Source of the DNA: HGM04593 sp045654645
GTDB lineage: Bacteria > Bacteroidota > Bacteroidia > Bacteroidales > Bacteroidaceae
NCBI GenBank assembly: GCA_045654645.1
Contig: JAZONR010000039.1
Span: forward strand, 29,005 to 93,004
Length of the DNA stretch: 64,000 nt
Direction: 5' to 3'
Both the position numbers and the translations under genes were made by a program. Of the stretch, positions 1 through 8,265 are shown piece by piece (the stretch's first letter is position 1; each line of letters starts with the position of its first letter). A model generated the notes under the pieces. It was not told where the DNA came from. It made no database searches and saw only the letters and a list, made by a program, of their open reading frames with translations.

Positions 1-2
1 TG

Positions 3-443
3 AATTTGGCTTTCCGTTTCTCTTTTAACAACAACAATTTCTCTGTAACTCCATATTTGGGTCTTAACTTCAGACTCAATGTTGCAGGAACTTGCAAAAT
101 GACTACAAGTATAGAAGAAGAAGATGACGGTGATACCTATACAGTGACTGAAATCGTGAAATACAAGTTATTCAGCTCTGATGAGACAGACTTGGGTGAT
201 GAAGATAACTGGGATTTCGATGAAAGCGAGTATGAAGCAACTGCAGAAGCATCTACGGGTATGGGAGAGCATGCTTTCAAGCGTTTCCAGGTTGGTTTCA
301 ATGTTGGCGTTGCTGTAAGCTATAAAAAACTGCACTTGGGTATAGGCTACGTTGCAGACTTTAATAAATTAGTAAACTACGAAGATGAAGATTTTGAATG
401 TAAGCTCGGCGTTCCAACAATTTCATTGGGCATTACATTCTAA
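3..443 (+). CDS. Outer-membrane beta-barrel protein, C-terminal part (5' end outside window)
   Basis: The frame is open to the left edge, so this is the last ~146 residues of a longer protein. The visible part alternates polar and hydrophobic residues in strand-like stretches (TPYLGLNF, FQVGFNVGVAVSYKKLHLGIGYV, near the middle and end) and finishes in a terminal phenylalanine after VPTISLGITF, the usual signature of a Bacteroidota outer-membrane barrel recognised by the BAM complex. A very acidic segment (Glu/Asp run around residues 35-80) lies between two predicted strands and is probably an extracellular loop. The family cannot be named from this fragment (PorT-, OmpW- or OmpA-barrel-like are all possible). 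A strong terminator follows 48 bp after the stop. Confidence 0.6.
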   Translation, partial: NLAFRFSFNNNNFSVTPYLGLNFRLNVAGTCKMTTSIEEEDDGDTYTVTEIVKYKLFSSDETDLGDEDNWDFDESEYEATAEASTGMGEHAFKRFQVGFNVGVAVSYKKLHLGIGYVADFNKLVNYEDEDFECKLGVPTISLGITF

Positions 444-490
444 TAGAGGAAATGTTTTCCTGAATAGTAAAAGATACACTGAATAACATA

Positions 491-533
491 AATGGAGCGA
501 CCCAATTTTCTTTTGGGTCGCTCCATTTTTTTT
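491..533 (+). terminator. Intrinsic terminator after the outer-membrane protein gene
   Basis: A perfect 15-bp stem (491-505 pairing with 513-527) with a 7-nt loop, followed by an unbroken run of T to 533. It sits between two convergent genes. The A-rich 5' flank means it may work in both directions, serving the leftward oxidoreductase gene as well. It also forms the hairpin part of the dispersed 3'-end element described at 538-650. Confidence 0.85.
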
Positions 534-537
534 GAAA

Positions 538-650
538 AGTTGCATAAAAGAGCTGTTTAATGGCTTGCAAAGCCCGAAAAGGCGCAGCTTAATATGTGTA
601 AATGAGCATTTTCAAGGGCGAGCGTAACAACAAAAGAGCCTTTTTGAAGA
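538..650 (+). repeat. Dispersed 3'-end element, copy 1 (tail)
   Basis: Two short blocks match copy 2 (27821-27886). Block A at 538-568 shares AGTTGnATAAAA, GAGCTGTTT and GGCTTGC. Block B at 625-645 reads TAACAACAAAAGAGCCTTTTT. The ~56 bp between the blocks are unrelated to copy 2. The tail directly follows a terminator hairpin downstream of a stop codon and has the same orientation as that gene, as in the other two copies. The AGCCTTTTT at the end can pair with the upstream AAAAGAGCT if one A is bulged, so the tail could be a second terminator-like hairpin. Confidence 0.6.
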
Positions 651-664
651 CTCTTTATGTTTTA

Positions 665-2257
665 TCAACCAAGATACTCCTTTGCTGCCATTGCGCAACG
701 TTCACCGTCCACTGCCGCAGATACTATGCCGCCTGCATAACCGGCGCCCTCGCCGCAAGGGAAGAGCCCGGCCAGCTGAACGTGCTGCAAGGTATCGCTG
801 TCGCGCACTATGCGCACAGGGGAAGAGGTTCGCGTTTCAACACCTATCATCGTCGCCTCGCTTGTGAGGAAACCACGCGACATACGCCCAAACTGCTCAA
901 AACCACGCTGCAAGCGTGTGGAAACGAACTTTGGCAGCCAAAAGTGAAGGGGCGAAGATATAAGCCCGGGGGCATAGGAGCTGCGGGGAAGGTCATAACT
1001 CAACTTGCCACGCACAAAATCGGTCATTCGCTGCGCAGGGGCTGTTTGCTTGCGGTTGCCCATCACCCAACACAGGCGCTCCAAACGCTCTTGAAAATTC
1101 ATCACACGCAGAGGCGAATCATCGGGCACAGGCTCTATGCCGTCGCACTCAATCTGCATCTCGGGCAGCAGCACATCCTCGGGGTTCACCTGCACCACCA
1201 TTCCCGAGTTGCTCCACGCACCGCCACGATGCGAGGGCGACATTCCGTTCACAAGCAACTCCTGAGCTGCCGAAGCCGACGGGATTATGACACCGCCGGG
1301 ACACATACAGAAGCTGTAGACGCCACGCCCATCGACCTGAGTGGTGAAGCTATACTCTGCGGCCGGCAGGTATTTTCCACGCCCTTTGGGCGAGTGATAC
1401 TGTATCTGGTCAATCAGTTCCGATGGATGCTCCAAACGGACACCCACAGCAAAGCCCTTTGCCTCAAGAGTTATATTATTACTATTGAGCCAACGATAGA
1501 CATCCTTGGCCGAATGGCCTGTTGCAAGTATGACAGCATCGGCCAACAGTTCTCCGTTGTTTGTCCTTATTCCACAAACCTTGCCGACGTTTAGAAGTAT
1601 CTCCTCCATACGAGTCTCAAAGAGCACATCACCGCCGCACTCTATTATGCGATTGCGCATATTCTCAATGACGCGGGGAAGTTTGTCGGTGCCAATGTGG
1701 GGGTGCGCATCGGAAAGTATCGTGGGGCTTGCCCCGTGCTGACAAAAGACATTGAGCACACCATCTATGTTGCCACGTTTCTTGCTGCGGGTGTAGAGTT
1801 TTCCGTCGGAATAGGCACCCGCACCACCCTCGCCAAAGCAGTAGTTCGACTCGGGGTTCACGGTATGTGTGCGCGAAATGTTGGCAAGGTCAATCTTGCG
1901 TGTGCGCACATCCTTGCCACGCTCCACCACAATTGGGCGAAGGCCGTTCTCTATGAGTTTTAGAGCAGCAAACAGGCCCGCCGGACCGGCACCCACAACA
2001 ATCACCGGGCGTTTGCTATCGACGTTGGGATAGTCCCGTGCTATATATTCATCCTTGGGTGGCATCTCATTCACAAAGACACGCACTGTGAGGTTAATGT
2101 AGATGGTGCGCTGCCTTGCATCAATGCTGCGTTTCAACACACGCACGCCATTTATGGTGCGCACATCCATTCCTTTGGTGTTGGCGATGTAACGTGCGAG
2201 AGACTGTTCATTGGCAGCTTCGTGTGGCTGCACCCTTAATTGAAATTCGTGTATCAT
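665..2257 (-). CDS. FAD-dependent oxidoreductase (COG2509-like)
   Basis: A 530-residue flavoprotein. The start is set at the internal ATG at 2257 (MIHEFQLRVQPHEA), because the 22 residues before it in the open frame come from a low-complexity intergenic stretch. Residues 1-75 form a small alpha/beta domain. Residues ~84-115 hold the FAD-binding Rossmann motif (VVGAGPAGLFAALKL with a distal Glu), followed by an SNYCFGEGGAGAYSDGKLYTR block and, near the C-terminus, a GEGAGYAGGIVSAA flavin-contacting motif typical of this family of uncharacterised FAD-dependent dehydrogenases. The substrate is unknown. It is the last gene of the leftward run menA-CPBP-radA-oxidoreductase, 68 bp after radA, so it is probably co-transcribed. 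The family call is safe; a specific function is not. Confidence 0.85.
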   Translation of the reverse strand: MIHEFQLRVQPHEAANEQSLARYIANTKGMDVRTINGVRVLKRSIDARQRTIYINLTVRVFVNEMPPKDEYIARDYPNVDSKRPVIVVGAGPAGLFAALKLIENGLRPIVVERGKDVRTRKIDLANISRTHTVNPESNYCFGEGGAGAYSDGKLYTRSKKRGNIDGVLNVFCQHGASPTILSDAHPHIGTDKLPRVIENMRNRIIECGGDVLFETRMEEILLNVGKVCGIRTNNGELLADAVILATGHSAKDVYRWLNSNNITLEAKGFAVGVRLEHPSELIDQIQYHSPKGRGKYLPAAEYSFTTQVDGRGVYSFCMCPGGVIIPSASAAQELLVNGMSPSHRGGAWSNSGMVVQVNPEDVLLPEMQIECDGIEPVPDDSPLRVMNFQERLERLCWVMGNRKQTAPAQRMTDFVRGKLSYDLPRSSYAPGLISSPLHFWLPKFVSTRLQRGFEQFGRMSRGFLTSEATMIGVETRTSSPVRIVRDSDTLQHVQLAGLFPCGEGAGYAGGIVSAAVDGERCAMAAKEYLG

Positions 2258-2325
2258 ACTTTTTAAACGGAAAACGGAAAGCGGAAAAGTTAAAATGGAA
2301 AACCTTTCACATTTTACCTCCAAAA

Positions 2326-3696
2326 TTATCCAAACACTAAGCGGAAGGCCTCCTCTACTTTATTAACCGGGAGCACCTCAATGCCGAAACGTGAGGTGTC
2401 GAGCCCCTTGGTGTTACTCTTCGGTATTATAATCTGCTTGAAACCGAGTTTCGCAGCCTCGGAAATGCGCTGCTCTATGCGATTTACGGGACGTATCTCA
2501 CCCGAGAGGCCTACCTCGCCTGCCATACATATTGTGGGCTCTATCTCAACATCCATATTACTTGAAAGTATGGCGCTTATTACCGAAAGGTCAATTGCGG
2601 GGTCATTCACACGCAAGCCACCGGCAATGTTAAGATAGACATCCTTCTGCGCAAGTTTAAAACCTACGCGTTTCTCTAATACTGCAAGCAACATATTCAT
2701 ACGACGACTGTCGAAACCGGTTGCCGAGCGCTGTGGTGTGCCATAGGCGGCTGTGCTCACCAATGCCTGGGCCTCTATGAGAAACGGGCTCACACCTTCA
2801 ATGGCCGAGGCTATTGCCACACCGCTCATTCCCTTGTGGCGGTCGCTCAAAAGGAGCTCCGAGGGATTGGTAACCTGGCGCAACCCTTCACGCCGCATCT
2901 CATATATACCAAGTTCGGCAGTGCTGCCGAAACGGTTTTTAATGGAGCGTAGAACGCGATAGAGATAGTGTTGGTCGCCCTCGAACTGAATAACAACATC
3001 CACAATGTGCTCAAGAATTTTGGGGCCTGCAATGGCACCGTCCTTTGTTATGTGGCCTATGAGAATGACCGGCACGTTATTCTCCTTGGCAAATTTAAGC
3101 AACATTGCGGTACATTCGCGCACCTGCGACATACTGCCGGGAGAGGAGTCCACCGCTTCGCTGCACATTGTCTGTATTGAGTCTATCACCAACAGCTCGG
3201 GCATCACATTCTTTATGTGCGTGAAAATTGTTTCGAGCGACGTTTCGCACACAATGTGGCAGTTGCCGCTTGTGTGGGGTATGCGGTCGGCACGCAGCTT
3301 TATCTGCTGCACACTCTCCTCACCCGAAACATAAAGGACCTTACGCTCGGGCATCCCAAGTATTGTCTGCAACACAAGTGTCGATTTGCCTATTCCGGGC
3401 TCACCGCCAAGGAGCACAAGCGAGCCGGGCACAAGACCACCGCCAAGCACACGGTTAAGCTCTGCATCGCACATATCCATTCGGGGCAGTGCATCTGTTG
3501 CCACACTGTCGATGAGCACTGGCTGTGTCTGCAAACGCTCCCCTGCCACCGTGCTTGCCACACGCGCCGCAGGTGTGTTGCGCACCACCTTCTCCACAAA
3601 GCTGTTCCACGCACCGCAAGAGGGGCACTTACCGGCCCATTTAGGAGACTCATAGCCACAGCTATCACACAAAAAAACACTCTTTTCTTTTGCCAT
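2326..3696 (-). CDS. radA: DNA repair protein RadA
   Basis: A 456-residue RadA/Sms, a RecA-related ATPase and hexameric helicase that promotes branch migration and recombinational repair. Order of parts: a four-cysteine zinc finger at the N-terminus (C10, C13, C24, C27), a RecA-type ATPase core with Walker A GGEPGIGKST at 97-106 and Walker B LLVIDSIQT near 168-176, the RadA-specific KNRFG motif at 253-257, and a C-terminal Lon-protease-like domain whose SGEIRPVNRIEQRI block is diagnostic. The length is normal for the family and nothing is missing. It lies 29 bp after the CPBP gene in the same leftward run. The start ATG at 3696 immediately precedes the zinc finger, as expected. Confidence 0.97.
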   Translation of the reverse strand: MAKEKSVFLCDSCGYESPKWAGKCPSCGAWNSFVEKVVRNTPAARVASTVAGERLQTQPVLIDSVATDALPRMDMCDAELNRVLGGGLVPGSLVLLGGEPGIGKSTLVLQTILGMPERKVLYVSGEESVQQIKLRADRIPHTSGNCHIVCETSLETIFTHIKNVMPELLVIDSIQTMCSEAVDSSPGSMSQVRECTAMLLKFAKENNVPVILIGHITKDGAIAGPKILEHIVDVVIQFEGDQHYLYRVLRSIKNRFGSTAELGIYEMRREGLRQVTNPSELLLSDRHKGMSGVAIASAIEGVSPFLIEAQALVSTAAYGTPQRSATGFDSRRMNMLLAVLEKRVGFKLAQKDVYLNIAGGLRVNDPAIDLSVISAILSSNMDVEIEPTICMAGEVGLSGEIRPVNRIEQRISEAAKLGFKQIIIPKSNTKGLDTSRFGIEVLPVNKVEEAFRLVFG

Positions 3697-3725
3697 ATTT
3701 ACTTATTATAACCTTTTTAGGCCTT

Positions 3726-4349
3726 CTACATTATTGGGAACCAAATGAACACCGCCACGTCCCAAAGAGCGTGAGAAATTATTATCGCCGCGAAGTGTTT
3801 AGGGAAGAGACGGTAGAGCAAGCCCCACGCTGCACCAGCCACCAGGGCTGCCATTGTGAGCATAAAGTTGAACGACCCGGCGTGCACAATGGCATAGATG
3901 AGCGTGGTTACCACAAAACCAATGTTGCCATTCCACTTATCCGATAATTTCTGCTGCACATATCCACGCCAAAAAATCTCCTCGGCAGGACCTATGAGAA
4001 AAAGCATAAGCACTGTGAGCAGCCAAGGCGACTCGCCCTCCTTCATTCCATAGATGGTGTCTACCTGTGGCCTTGCAAAGTCAAACATAAGCTGCGAGAG
4101 CTTGTCTCCAACCCAAAAGACGCCCCACAATGCAACAGCAATGCCTATGCCAAGAAAAATCTCCTTGGGGGTGATGCGCACCCTCTTCCACCACCCCGGG
4201 GCAAACAGCGTTGCGCAAAGCGACAATGTGCAGGCCGAAGCAGTCATCATCCACCAGAAATTGACGTGAGGGGCAGTCCAGGGACTAAACATCACTGTCC
4301 ACAGCACCGCAGCAAGCACTATTGTAAAAAACACACGACGCATAATCAC
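3726..4349 (-). CDS. CPBP-family intramembrane glutamic protease
   Basis: A 207-residue membrane protein of the CPBP (CAAX protease/bacteriocin-processing, Abi-like) family. It has about six hydrophobic segments. The family motifs are all present: EEIFWRGY with the paired Glu at 123-124, a His at 156 in IVHAGSF, and SHALWD at 192-197. These are the catalytic residues of the Rce1-type glutamic proteases, so activity is plausible. The physiological substrate of most bacterial members is unknown. The start codon overlaps the menA stop (ATGA arrangement, 4 bp), indicating translational coupling. A start two codons downstream (4343) is equally possible. Confidence 0.9.
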   Translation of the reverse strand: MIMRRVFFTIVLAAVLWTVMFSPWTAPHVNFWWMMTASACTLSLCATLFAPGWWKRVRITPKEIFLGIGIAVALWGVFWVGDKLSQLMFDFARPQVDTIYGMKEGESPWLLTVLMLFLIGPAEEIFWRGYVQQKLSDKWNGNIGFVVTTLIYAIVHAGSFNFMLTMAALVAGAAWGLLYRLFPKHFAAIIISHALWDVAVFIWFPIM

Positions 4350-5245
4350 AGAAAGGCTGCTACAAGGAACGACACTGTGAGCAACAAACTGAAGATGAGT
4401 TGCAATTTTGCAGTGCCTTCATCAACTCCATAAAGTTGTTTGGCACCCTCCTTGGGATATGCAAGCGCCTTGCGTGCAAGCGGTAGGGCCGGCACCATTG
4501 CAACCAGCACAGCCAACGACCACAGAGGAAGCTTGCCCCAGCAGGCTACAGCCACAACCCACACAAAGGGTAGCAACACCTCCAGACAATAGATGATTGC
4601 CGAAGCCTTTTTACCCACTAACATAGCAAATGTATATATACCCGCACGACGGTCGGGCTCAATGTCGCGTGCATTGTTGGCGTGCAGAATTCCCACTGTT
4701 ATCAACCCAATGGGGACCGACAACCACAAAGCGGGCAGATAGATGTTGCCGGTAGCAACAAATGTTGTTCCCAAAATGGGAAGCACAGAATAGGTGAGGA
4801 AGATGTCGGCATCACCAAGAGCGTGATATTTAAGCCAAGGATAGGCAAGAATGAGCAGACAACCCGCCAATCCAAAATAGAGGGTGGGCAAACCGGTGCA
4901 CAGCAACAGGCCTATTCCCATTGCCACTGCCACAAGCAGCAACACCCACGCAAATCTCTTTATCTCGCACGCCTCGAACTGGCCGCTGACAATTGACATT
5001 CCGCCGATGGTATCTTCACGGTCCACACCCCTCTTGTAGTCAAAATAGTCGCTCCAGGTGTTACCGGCCGCGTGAAAAACAACGATATTGACAATTGCCC
5101 ACGCACCAATGAGCCAATCAACCGCAAGCCCCTTCCACTGAAGATAGGCCAAAGTTACCAACACCGGCATTGATGATGCCGGAAATGACCACGGGCGGGT
5201 TGCAAGCACCCAATCCTTGAAACTGTGTTTCTTACTGTTTACCAT
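4346..5245 (-). CDS. menA: 1,4-dihydroxy-2-naphthoate polyprenyltransferase (UbiA superfamily)
   Basis: A 299-residue polytopic membrane prenyltransferase. It attaches the polyprenyl tail to 1,4-dihydroxy-2-naphthoate in menaquinone synthesis. The start is placed at the ATG at 5245 (MVNSKKHSFKDWVLATRPWSFPAS), because DWxxAxRPWSFPAS is the usual MenA N-terminus and the 15 residues before it have no counterpart. The first Asp-rich motif is at 62-75 (N...SDYFDYKRGVD), followed by EDTIGG as in other MenA proteins. The second, NNARDIEPDRRAG, lies near residue 200. Several hydrophobic helices separate them. It heads a leftward operon and is divergent from thrA. Its upstream region holds the tandem 86-bp repeat with -7-like boxes facing this gene. 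UbiA homologues can be misnamed, but the motif details favour MenA. Confidence 0.9.
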   Translation of the reverse strand: MVNSKKHSFKDWVLATRPWSFPASSMPVLVTLAYLQWKGLAVDWLIGAWAIVNIVVFHAAGNTWSDYFDYKRGVDREDTIGGMSIVSGQFEACEIKRFAWVLLLVAVAMGIGLLLCTGLPTLYFGLAGCLLILAYPWLKYHALGDADIFLTYSVLPILGTTFVATGNIYLPALWLSVPIGLITVGILHANNARDIEPDRRAGIYTFAMLVGKKASAIIYCLEVLLPFVWVVAVACWGKLPLWSLAVLVAMVPALPLARKALAYPKEGAKQLYGVDEGTAKLQLIFSLLLTVSFLVAAFL

Positions 5246-5306
5246 AAATATTGACATTAGTTTAATTACGAACATTGAATAACAGCCCAATGCTGCTATC
5301 TTGAAG

Positions 5307-5314
5307 CAAAGATA
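5307..5314 (-). promoter_or_regulatory. Candidate -7 box upstream of menA (proximal)
   Basis: On the minus strand this reads TATCTTTG, an exact match to the Bacteroidota TAnnTTTG -7 consensus. Transcription would begin near 5300, giving a leader of about 55 nt to the menA ATG. No convincing TTG box is found 19-21 bp upstream, so this is a candidate only. The same octamer recurs one repeat unit further away at 5393-5400. Confidence 0.4.
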
Positions 5315-5393
5315 GTAACAAACGAGCGAGAAATACGAAGCTTGCTTCAGTATTTTTCAAAGCGAGTGCAGGATATCTTCGAGGTTTTACCTC
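5308..5393 (-). repeat. 86-bp leader repeat, unit 1 of tandem pair
   Basis: First of two adjacent direct copies with an 86-bp period. It is almost identical to unit 2, differing only near its distal end (TTTTACCTC against TTTACCGC). A third, diverged copy lies at 17326-17409. It contains two hairpins, GAAGC/GCTTC and GAGGT/ACCTC, whose pairs change together in the third copy. The distal end of the unit plus the next few bases spells TATCTTTG on the minus strand. It sits 63 bp upstream of the menA start. I do not recognise it as a named element. Confidence 0.85.
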
Positions 5394-5400
5394 AAAGATA
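5393..5400 (-). promoter_or_regulatory. Candidate -7 box upstream of menA (distal, at repeat junction)
   Basis: TATCTTTG on the minus strand at the junction of the two 86-bp repeat units. If used, the transcript would begin inside unit 1 and carry its two hairpins as a leader of roughly 140 nt ahead of menA. No clear -33 TTG is present at the right distance, so support is from the -7 octamer and from the identical placement at the third copy (17402-17409), where a -33 box is present. Confidence 0.4.
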
Positions 5401-5479
5401 GTAACAAACGAGCGAGAAATACGAAGCTTGCTTCAGTATTTTTCAAAGCGAGTGCAGGATATCTTCGAGGTTTACCGCA
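5394..5479 (-). repeat. 86-bp leader repeat, unit 2 of tandem pair
   Basis: Second direct copy, identical to unit 1 over nearly its whole length. At its distal end the GAGGT arm is no longer matched perfectly (GAGGT with ACCGC), and the -7-like octamer has decayed to TCTCTTTG on the minus strand. This suggests that unit 2 arose by duplication and is losing function while unit 1 is retained, or that it is the older unit and unit 1 is the duplicate. Confidence 0.85.
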
Positions 5480-5573
5480 AAGAGACCAATAATTCACTGT
5501 TTTTACACCAGGATGCACCGTGCGGTTTTGCATTTTTTCAAAAAGAGTGGGTTCTATTGCTGCACCTAATATA

Positions 5574-5604
5574 TTGCTCCTTTTATTCAAAAAATGTATA
5601 TTTG
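5574..5604 (+). promoter_or_regulatory. Promoter of thrA (Bacteroides-type -33/-7)
   Basis: TTG at 5574-5576 and TATATTTG at 5597-5604 are separated by 20 bp, matching the major sigma factor consensus of Bacteroidota. The predicted start near 5611 gives a leader of ~72 nt before thrA. The leader holds a 6-bp hairpin (CAAGGC with GCCTTG, 5622-5642) but no U-tract and no threonine/isoleucine leader peptide. Confidence 0.75.
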
Positions 5605-5682
5605 CGACCGGATTGCAGGAACAAGGCTGTTTGCAGGCCTTGACTTTCAGCAAAAAAAACAAATCTCACTAAACAACGACAG

Positions 5683-8121
5683 ATGAAAGTAATGAAATTT
5701 GGCGGAACATCCGTTGGTTCCGTAAACAGCATATTGAGCCTGAAAAGCATTGTGGAGAGAGCCGCAACACAGGAGCGCGTTATAGTTGTGGTGTCGGCGC
5801 TTGGCGGCATAACCGACAAGCTCATAAAGACAGCTGCATTGGCGGTGGCCGGCGATGCGACATTCAACCAAGAGTTTCAGGGTATTGTGGAGCGCCACCA
5901 CAGCCTCATAGACGCAGTGATACCCTGCACTGAGAAACGCACAGCGCTGCTGCAAGAGGTTGATATGCTGCTCAACGAGCTGAACAACATCTACCAGGGC
6001 CTTGCACTCATAAACAATATGACCCCGAAAAGCGAGGCTACCATAGTGAGCTATGGCGAGAGAATATCGAGCCGCATCGTAACAGCGCTCATTGATGGTG
6101 CTGTGCGCTATAACGCCCGCAATTTCATAAGAACAGAGACCAAACACAAAAAATACATTCTTGCCGACGAGGCTACAGAAAGACTCATACACGAGCATTT
6201 CGACAACAGCTGCGAGCAGGTGATTGTGGTGCCGGGCTTCATTGCTCAGGACCGGGAGAATGATGAGATAACCAACCTGGGGCGCGGTGGCAGCGACTAC
6301 ACAGCAGCCATTCTTGCGGCAACGCTCAATGCCGACTGCCTTGAGATATGGACCGACGTAGATGGCTTTATGACTGCCGACCCCCGCGTAATCAACAACG
6401 CCTACACAATAGGACACTTGAGTTATGTGGAGGCTACAGAGCTTTGCAACTTCGGCGCAAAGGTTGTCTACCCCCCTACCATCTATCCGGTATTCAAGGC
6501 AAACATTCCAATAAAGATAAAAAACACCTTCAACCCCGATGGCGAGGGCACCGTAATTGACGCGCATAGCGAAGATGAAGGAAGACTCATCAAGGGAATA
6601 TCGAGCATCAATGACACAGACCTGCTCACAGTGCAGGGACTTGGTATGGTGGGTGTGGTTGGTGTGAACCACCGCATTTTCCGCGCCCTGGGCAATGCCG
6701 GAATAAGCGTGTTCCTTGTTGCTCAAGCGTCATCGGAGAACAGCACATCTATAGGTTTGCGACACGTCGATGCAGATAAAGCGTGTGAGGTGCTGAACAA
6801 CGAGTTCGGCAAGGAGATTTCTATGGGCCTTATGGAGAGCGTTACATCAACCGGCAACCTCTCTACCGTGGCCATTGTGGGCGAGAATATGCGCCAGAAT
6901 GCGGGTATCATAGGCAAGCTCTTTCAAACACTGGGACGCAACGGTATCAATGTAATTGCCTGCGCACAGGGTGGGCAAGAGACCAATATTTCATTTGTAA
7001 TAAAGGCCGACCTGCTGCGCAAGACACTGAACGTGATACACGATTCGTTCTTCCTTTCAGAGTACAAGGTGCTTAACCTTTTCATTTGCGGTGTGGGCAC
7101 TGTGGGTGGCAGCCTAATTGAACAGATAGCATCGCAACAGGAGAAACTGAAGAGAGAGCACAGCCTGAAGCTGAACATTGTGGGCATCGCCAACAGCCGC
7201 AACGCCATTTTCGACCGCGAGGGTCTTGACATAACCAACTACCGCACAGCCCTCAAGGAGAGCGAGCCAAGCAGCATAAGCAAGCTGCGCGATGATATCA
7301 TTGAGATGAATATCTACAACTCTGTTTTTGTAGACTGCACGGCAAGCAGCGAGGTGGCAGCCATATACGGCGACCTGCTGTCGCACAACATCAGCGTTGT
7401 AGCAGCAAACAAGATTGCAGCATCGGCCGACTATGCCACATACAGCAACCTCAAGCACATTGCCCGCCAGCGCAACATCAAGTACCTCTTTGAGACAAAC
7501 GTGGGCGCCGGACTCCCCATTATCAACACTATCAACGACCTGATAAACAGCGGCGACAAGATTCTGAAGATTGAGGCAGTGCTAAGCGGAACGCTCAACT
7601 TCATATTCAACGTGCTTGGTAGCGACATTCCAATGAGCGAAGCTGTGCGCCTTGCACAGGAGAAGGGCTACAGCGAACCCGATCCACGCATTGACCTCTG
7701 TGGCAAGGATGTAATCCGCAAGCTCGTTATCCTGGCACGCGAAGCAGGCTATGCCATTGAGCAGAGCGATGTGGAGGCCAACCTGTTCATCCCGCAGGAG
7801 TTGTTCGACGGAAGCCTGGAGAACTTCTGGGCAAAGTTGCCGCAGCTCGACGCCCATTTCGAGGAGGAGCGCAAACAGCTTGTTGCCGAGCGCAAGCACT
7901 GGCGTTTCATTGCCAAGTATGAGAACGGCAAAGGCAGCGTATCGCTGTGCAAAGTAAACGAGCGCCATCCCTTCTACCACCTCGAGGGCAGCAACAACAT
8001 CATCCTATTGACCACCGAGCGCTACAAAGAGTACCCTATGCTCATTCAGGGCTATGGCGCCGGTGCAAGCGTTACTGCAGCAGGCGTCTTTGCCGACATT
8101 ATGCGCATAGCGAACATCTAA
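5683..8121 (+). CDS. thrA: Bifunctional aspartokinase / homoserine dehydrogenase
   Basis: An 812-residue fusion carrying out the first and third steps from aspartate to threonine and methionine. Residues 1-~290 are the aspartokinase domain (MKVMKFGGTSVGS at the start, GRGGSDYTAAI near 205). They are followed by tandem ACT regulatory domains (~300-450; VGVVGVNHRIFRALGNAGI and ENMRQNAGIIGKLFQTLGRNGI regions), which in homologues mediate feedback inhibition. The homoserine dehydrogenase domain follows (FICGVGTVGGSLIEQI near 465, GLPIINTINDL and SGTLNFIF further on). The length equals that of the E. coli ThrA type. In many Bacteroides it is followed by homoserine kinase and thrC genes; here it stands alone, with a terminator 36 bp after the stop. 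Confidence 0.97.
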   Translation: MKVMKFGGTSVGSVNSILSLKSIVERAATQERVIVVVSALGGITDKLIKTAALAVAGDATFNQEFQGIVERHHSLIDAVIPCTEKRTALLQEVDMLLNELNNIYQGLALINNMTPKSEATIVSYGERISSRIVTALIDGAVRYNARNFIRTETKHKKYILADEATERLIHEHFDNSCEQVIVVPGFIAQDRENDEITNLGRGGSDYTAAILAATLNADCLEIWTDVDGFMTADPRVINNAYTIGHLSYVEATELCNFGAKVVYPPTIYPVFKANIPIKIKNTFNPDGEGTVIDAHSEDEGRLIKGISSINDTDLLTVQGLGMVGVVGVNHRIFRALGNAGISVFLVAQASSENSTSIGLRHVDADKACEVLNNEFGKEISMGLMESVTSTGNLSTVAIVGENMRQNAGIIGKLFQTLGRNGINVIACAQGGQETNISFVIKADLLRKTLNVIHDSFFLSEYKVLNLFICGVGTVGGSLIEQIASQQEKLKREHSLKLNIVGIANSRNAIFDREGLDITNYRTALKESEPSSISKLRDDIIEMNIYNSVFVDCTASSEVAAIYGDLLSHNISVVAANKIAASADYATYSNLKHIARQRNIKYLFETNVGAGLPIINTINDLINSGDKILKIEAVLSGTLNFIFNVLGSDIPMSEAVRLAQEKGYSEPDPRIDLCGKDVIRKLVILAREAGYAIEQSDVEANLFIPQELFDGSLENFWAKLPQLDAHFEEERKQLVAERKHWRFIAKYENGKGSVSLCKVNERHPFYHLEGSNNIILLTTERYKEYPMLIQGYGAGASVTAAGVFADIMRIANI

Positions 8122-8157
8122 GGAGTTCAAGAATCCATCATTGGAGCAATAAACATC

Positions 8158-8183
8158 AGGGTGGCTCAGTTTTGAGCCACCCT
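8158..8183 (+). terminator. Hairpin terminator after thrA
   Basis: An 11-bp perfect GC-rich stem (8158-8168 with 8173-8183) and a GTTT loop, 36 bp after the thrA stop. There is no clean T-run after it (CATGTTGTT), so termination may be partial or the hairpin may protect the 3' end. Confidence 0.65.
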
Positions 8184-8265
8184 CATGTTGTTAAGAGAGG
8201 AATTTTGAGCCCTACCCTATATTTTTTTTTCAACACCCCTAAACAAAAGCTATCATTGTGCTGTT

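Noticed and set aside
602..1594. A 330-codon plus-strand frame opposite the FAD oxidoreductase gene
   Set aside because: The composition (His/Arg/Thr-rich, no domain) and complete overlap with a convincing flavoprotein gene mark it as a shadow.
2258..2325. Short A/G-rich direct repeats (ACGGAAA, GCGGAAA) between radA and the oxidoreductase gene
   Set aside because: Too short and simple to be called a repeat element; most likely an untranslated spacer.
5622..5642. Hairpin in the thrA leader as a threonine attenuator
   Set aside because: Only a 6-bp stem with a 9-nt loop, no U-tract, and no short upstream frame rich in Thr/Ile codons, so classical attenuation is not supported.
5387..5662. A 91-codon minus-strand frame in the thrA-menA gap
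   Set aside because: It runs through one repeat unit and the thrA promoter and has no coding character; the repeat and promoter explain the region.
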